Below are positions 61,986 to 64,000 of a stretch of DNA of 64,000 nt, in pieces. The notes below the pieces were generated by a model. It had not been told where the DNA came from. It made no database searches and was given only the letters and a program-made list of their open reading frames with translations. This DNA is from Condylostoma magnum (taxonomy: Eukaryota > Ciliophora > Heterotrichea > Heterotrichida > Condylostomatidae): contig CAKKTI010000050.1 in NCBI GenBank assembly GCA_920105805.1, positions 18,301 to 82,300 on the forward strand. The letters are read 5' to 3'. A program made the position numbers and the translations under genes. Every line of letters starts with the position of its first letter. Within the stretch, counting starts at the first letter, position 1.

Positions 61986-62592
61986 CTACATTTATTGTAT
62001 AAATGGATTTTGTATTTTAAAAGAACATTGATAATTCTATCCTTTGAATATAACGTATAGTAAAGGTAAGTATTGTATATCGTTTTTGGACTCCAAGAAA
62101 TAATTATTTAAAAGCTAGCTTTATCTAATCAATTATATAGCTTTAAACTATCATAGAAGTAGAATGGATTATAATGTTAGAAATTGTAATGGATAAAAAT
62201 AATATTGCTATTCAAACAATCAGAATATAATTGTGTTAAAGCTCTAAGTAGTCCCTTATTTCTTAGACTTGATTTTAAGTAATAATTATTACTTATCTCC
62301 CAATATAAATTAACTCTTTCAATTATTATTGATAATAAAAAGAGTATTGAATAATTATAATAAAACCTGCTTTAATATTAAATTTGTTATAATGTTTAAT
62401 TTAGTTATTGTCTTATAAGTTTTCTTAATTCAAGCATATCATTTGTTGAATTGACCTTTTGATTAAATCATTTTAGTATAGTTAATTATAAAGTTTTAGG
62501 AATAGACAAATAACAGTGAAAGAAAGTGAAGATATTCAAAGAGAATATATAATAAAAGGGAACAAAGTTTAATATATTAATAACTATTAAAG
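61986..62592. other. spacer between zinc-finger copies 3 and 4
   Basis: 607 bp, AT-rich, no gene or RNA recognised. Confidence 0.5.
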
Positions 62593-64000
62593 TTAACTAA
62601 TTTCATACCAAATATCTAATACATAATTTGGTATATGTTCATCACATAGCCAGCAATTAGTTTCATTATCAATATTATTTTTAAGTCATTACGATACATT
62701 CTCATAACTTTAGCTACGACAGCTTCTACATAATAAATCACTTCTTTAGTGTTTTGACATAAGATGATCTTTTAAGGGTTAATCAATTAAAAGGTTACTA
62801 GAACATAGTGAACAATAAATCATGCTTTACTCTGAATGATCTTATAAATGTTGGTTAAGTTTGATTTCATCGTTGAATTATTCATTACAAAATTCACATT
62901 ATAGATTATCAGTACACTCTACAGCCCTATTCTCCAATTCATTTTAGTTGCTATCTTAATAAGTTACTTATGAACTATTGAAGCTATGAGTTGATTACAT
63001 ATGAGAAGTTAAATTTGATGGTGTATATAATCTTTTATTACATATCATGCAGAAGTATTCCATCAACTTTTAGTGCATTGATATATGCTATCATAACACA
63101 TTGTTATCTTTAAATTATTCATTACAGAATGTGCATTATATTACTTTAGTTTGTAACTCTTATTAACTCTAATCTTTAAAGCTAGCTTAGTGTTGAGTAA
63201 TTAGATTATCCTAATGTTTAGGCTCATGAATTTTTAAATGTCTTTAAAGGCTTTTTCTTGTACTGAGCACTCTATAACATATTTTACAACGAAGTGAGTC
63301 AGATTTATGCTATTTTTAATGCTCAATTAAAGATGTCCTTCATTTAAACCATTTTTAGCATATATAGCATTAATAAGATTTCTTATGAGCATGTATTTTT
63401 AAATGTTTATTATATTGAGATCCTTTTTCATATATTTTCTTACATATTTAGCATTAAATCATATTTTCACTAGAATTATTTTTTAACTGAAGATGTTATT
63501 TCTCATGCTATTCTAGTTTTTCTTTTACTTCAAAGTGTTTACAGCATCATTTACAAGTGAACTTACTTTTTGAAAATTTGTATTTATGAGCAATTAAAGA
63601 GCTTTTACGTTTAAAGGATTTTTTGCAAATATCACAGGTTAAATTAGCCGAATTATCGTTAGCCATATGCTTTTTTAAATTAGTCGTTGAGTAAAATAGC
63701 TAGCAGTATAGTTTCCGTCTAAAAGGTTAATTTTATTATTCATTCTCTGTGTAGTTTGGAATTGATTAATTCTAAGATATAAGGGAATGCCTATGAATAT
63801 GAGTTTTAAACTTGTAAGATTCAGTAAATACTTTACTACAGTAAGAGCATTCGAATAACTTACTTTAATATTGCTATATTAGATCTTGAGTTAGATTTTG
63901 TGTATTTGTGTCATTATTAGAATAAAAGGAGTTAGCGTCTAACTATAATTGTACAGATTATTAGTTATCATTAGTATTGGTTCAAGATTCCAAAAATATT
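62593..64000 (-). CDS. C2H2 zinc-finger protein, array copy 4, 5' end cut by window
   Basis: At least 468 residues; by comparison with copy 2 only about 25 N-terminal residues lie beyond the right edge. Fingers include CSYCSKVF, CDICKKSFK, CKWCCKHF, CQICKKIY, CYICQKWF, CKICYRVL, CTFCNEQF, CMICNKRLY, CEFCNEQF and CSLCSSNL, then CRSC and CWLCDEH. It ends LDIWYEIS-TAA (62593). The match to copy 3 stops exactly at this TAA, supporting it as the true stop. Family probably expanded by tandem duplication; expected to bind DNA. Confidence 0.75.

Noticed and set aside
1-64000. Mitochondrial or bacterial DNA, because TGA codes for Trp.
   Set aside because: The genes are nuclear eukaryotic (CSN6, ARPC2, GRASP, LETM1, Ca channel, PHD fingers), and TAA/TAG as Gln does not fit mitochondrial codes.
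56404-64000. Zinc-finger array as pseudogenes, because no standard ORF is visible.
   Set aside because: With TAA/TAG as Gln and TGA as Trp every copy is open over 390-480 codons with Cys and His ligands in place.

Overview
This is nuclear DNA of a ciliate. It is very AT-rich, packed with genes on both strands, and almost unreadable in the standard code, which shows only fragments of 60-180 codons. Reading TAA and TAG as Gln and TGA as Trp opens about 34 continuous ORFs, most of them recognisable eukaryotic proteins. Examples are the Trp of the oligoribonuclease motif WIDLEMTG, the pore Trp of a calcium channel (both TGA), and the Gln of the carboxypeptidase motif DLNRQ (TAG). The same codons also end genes. 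TGA ends the oligoribonuclease, the MFS transporter and the HEAT protein; TAA or TAG must end several others, because reading on to TGA would run deep into a neighbour. This matches the Condylostoma nuclear code (table 28) better than the karyorelict code (table 27, only TGA a stop), although a Loxodes-like karyorelict is not excluded. All coordinates come from hand translation in this code, and each reading frame was checked by length.

Layout. 1-7.5 kb (minus): a RING/B-box/kelch protein cut by the left edge, a cytosolic carboxypeptidase (CCP), a small A20/AN1 zinc-finger protein and a coiled-coil protein. 7.5-10.2 kb (plus): a MATCAP-type metallopeptidase and a double-GAF protein. 10.3-18.8 kb: CSN6, an MFS transporter, an unknown MGC-starting protein (plus), an RBR ubiquitin ligase with an internal duplication, oligoribonuclease, a coiled-coil protein and a HEAT-repeat phosphatase-regulator-like protein. 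19-20.6 kb (plus): a ubiquitin-like-domain protein. 20.6-30.2 kb (minus): a GRASP protein, a 2,400-residue receptor-like membrane protein and a polytopic membrane protein. 30.4-34.6 kb (plus): a four-domain voltage-gated Ca channel. 34.6-40 kb: LETM1 (minus), a small basic protein, an FSP1-like oxidoreductase and an INTS8-like protein (plus). 40-43 kb (minus): an RBR-like zinc protein and a PHD/ePHD protein. 43.1-48.9 kb (plus): coiled coil, calcyphosin, TPR protein, mitochondrial bS6 and ARPC2. 48.9-56.2 kb: a secreted/TM repeat protein, a C2H2 protein, a degenerate histidine-kinase-like protein, an eIF4G-like MIF4G protein and a coiled-coil protein. 56.4-64 kb (minus): four tandem C2H2 zinc-finger paralogues, the last cut by the right edge.

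The most striking trait is compaction. At least seven same-strand neighbours lie 1-15 nt apart from stop to ATG, and two divergent pairs have only 23 nt between their ATGs. Introns are nearly absent; two 17-nt GT-AG candidates were found. Recurring themes are ubiquitin signalling (RING/B-box, A20/AN1, two RBR-like proteins, CSN6, a ubiquitin-like protein), tubulin C-terminal processing (CCP and MATCAP types), cilia/calcium (Ca channel, calcyphosin) and gene regulation (PHD, INTS8, zinc fingers). No tRNA, rRNA, transposon, CRISPR or telomere was seen.
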